52,360 bases of DNA from Stieleria sedimenti (GTDB lineage Bacteria; Planctomycetota; Planctomycetia; Pirellulales; Pirellulaceae). The number at the start of each line of letters is the position of its first letter. Within the stretch, counting starts at the first letter, position 1. The stretch covers positions 1 to 52,360 of the forward strand of contig NZ_JANZKV010000283.1 in the NCBI RefSeq assembly GCF_025060895.1. The letters run 5' to 3'. This document shows positions 51,973 through 52,360 of this stretch, one piece after another. The notes below the pieces were generated by a model that was not told the origin of the DNA, did not search any database, and worked only from the letters and a program-made list of their open reading frames with translations. A program made the position numbers and the translations under genes.

Positions 51973-52360
51973 AGAATTCGTGCAACGATTTGAACGGGAG
52001 GACGTGAACTGGGGAGAAACCGATGGCGAAGACAGACTCGATGCTAATTTCGAGCCGGTACAAAGCCCCCGCCACGGTCTGGTTCTCGGGTAGAAACAAG
52101 CGTCCGGGGTGCGTTTTTGAGATTATGAACGGTTATCCGGTCCCACGTCGACGCCCCCCAGGCAGCCCCGGCGAAACAATCGCAACATGATTGACGACCG
52201 GCGGAATTCACTCAAGTTGGTTGGACACTTGGGTTTTAGGGCAGCCCGGGCGCCAGACGGAACCGCGTCGTGTCCTCGCGTTTGTGCCCGTAGGCTCGCG
52301 CCAAACGGCTGATCATCGTTCGGTATCAGTCGGTTCGCGTCAGCGCCCGGGCACCTGGTT
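51973..52360. other. Upstream region of chain-length gene to window end
   Basis: 388 bp without a supported gene. It contains the 53-bp repeat at 52287-52339. The promoter of the 51972 gene should lie here, but no clear consensus is visible. Confidence 0.5.
52287..52339. repeat. Copy of the 53-bp intergenic repeat seen at 2449-2501
   Basis: Same orientation as 2449-2501, seven mismatches in 53 by eye, beginning CCCGTAGGCTCGCGCCAA. It sits almost 50 kb away from the first copy. Only one 18-bp unit is present here, versus three in the left copy. Confidence 0.75.

Noticed and set aside
1..52360. tRNA, rRNA, insertion sequence or prophage
   Set aside because: No cloverleaf, rRNA-like segment, transposase, integrase or terminal inverted repeat of an IS could be seen by reading; covariance-model searches could not be run.

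Overview
The window looks like chromosomal DNA of a marine planctomycete of the Pirellulaceae (Rhodopirellula-like) type. This is inferred from gene content and style: three secreted Cys-type sulfatases and a sialate O-acetylesterase, a protein ending in a PEP-CTERM sorting signal, a Hanks-type Ser/Thr kinase fused to a helical repeat region, a WD40 protein, moderately high GC, and small dispersed intergenic repeats. I see no rRNA, tRNA, CRISPR array, transposase, integrase or phage gene.

Layout. 1-10.8 kb holds secreted carbohydrate and sulfate-ester hydrolases (esterase, two sulfatases), an orphan PAS/GAF histidine kinase and a WD40 protein. 11.1-13.3 kb is a glycogen-debranching enzyme. 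13.3-15.4 kb is gene-poor, with a small membrane/ankyrin protein and an unknown zinc-ribbon protein. 15.6-22 kb has a third sulfatase, a PEP-CTERM protein, an ammonium transporter and a CNNM/CBS membrane protein, separated by hairpins and a 16-bp tandem repeat.

22.3-30.2 kb is the most interesting part. It is a tight six-gene run: an N-formylglutamate amidohydrolase-like protein, a DUF1704/QEGLA putative metallopeptidase, two GshB-like ATP-grasp ligases, a second QEGLA protein and a third ATP-grasp ligase, with most junctions overlapping by 1-4 nt. Eukaryotic DUF1704 proteins (MATCAP) are tubulin tyrosine carboxypeptidases, and tubulin tyrosine ligase is an ATP-grasp-fold enzyme. The operon can therefore be read as a possible bacterial remove-and-religate C-terminal (or small peptide) modification system. 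That reading is inference.

30.3-39.5 kb is a complete chemosensory operon (CheW, CheR-TPR, CheW, MCP with PAS, CheA with two HPt domains plus REC, CheB). Its content matches the Wsp surface-sensing type, but there is no WspR diguanylate cyclase. A transmembrane Ser/Thr kinase with TPR-like repeats follows at 39.6-42.4 kb.

42.5-52 kb is a polysaccharide or glycoconjugate assembly region: CgeB-like and GT8-like glycosyltransferases, a sulfotransferase paired with a PLP class V aminotransferase, an O-antigen ligase/polymerase and a GumC/Wzz-like chain-length protein. A small RTX-repeat secreted protein and an unknown protein lie among them. Sensing (Wsp-like), making (sulfotransferase, Wzy, Wzz) and degrading (sulfatases) sulfated surface polymers could be linked here, but nothing in the sequence proves coupling.
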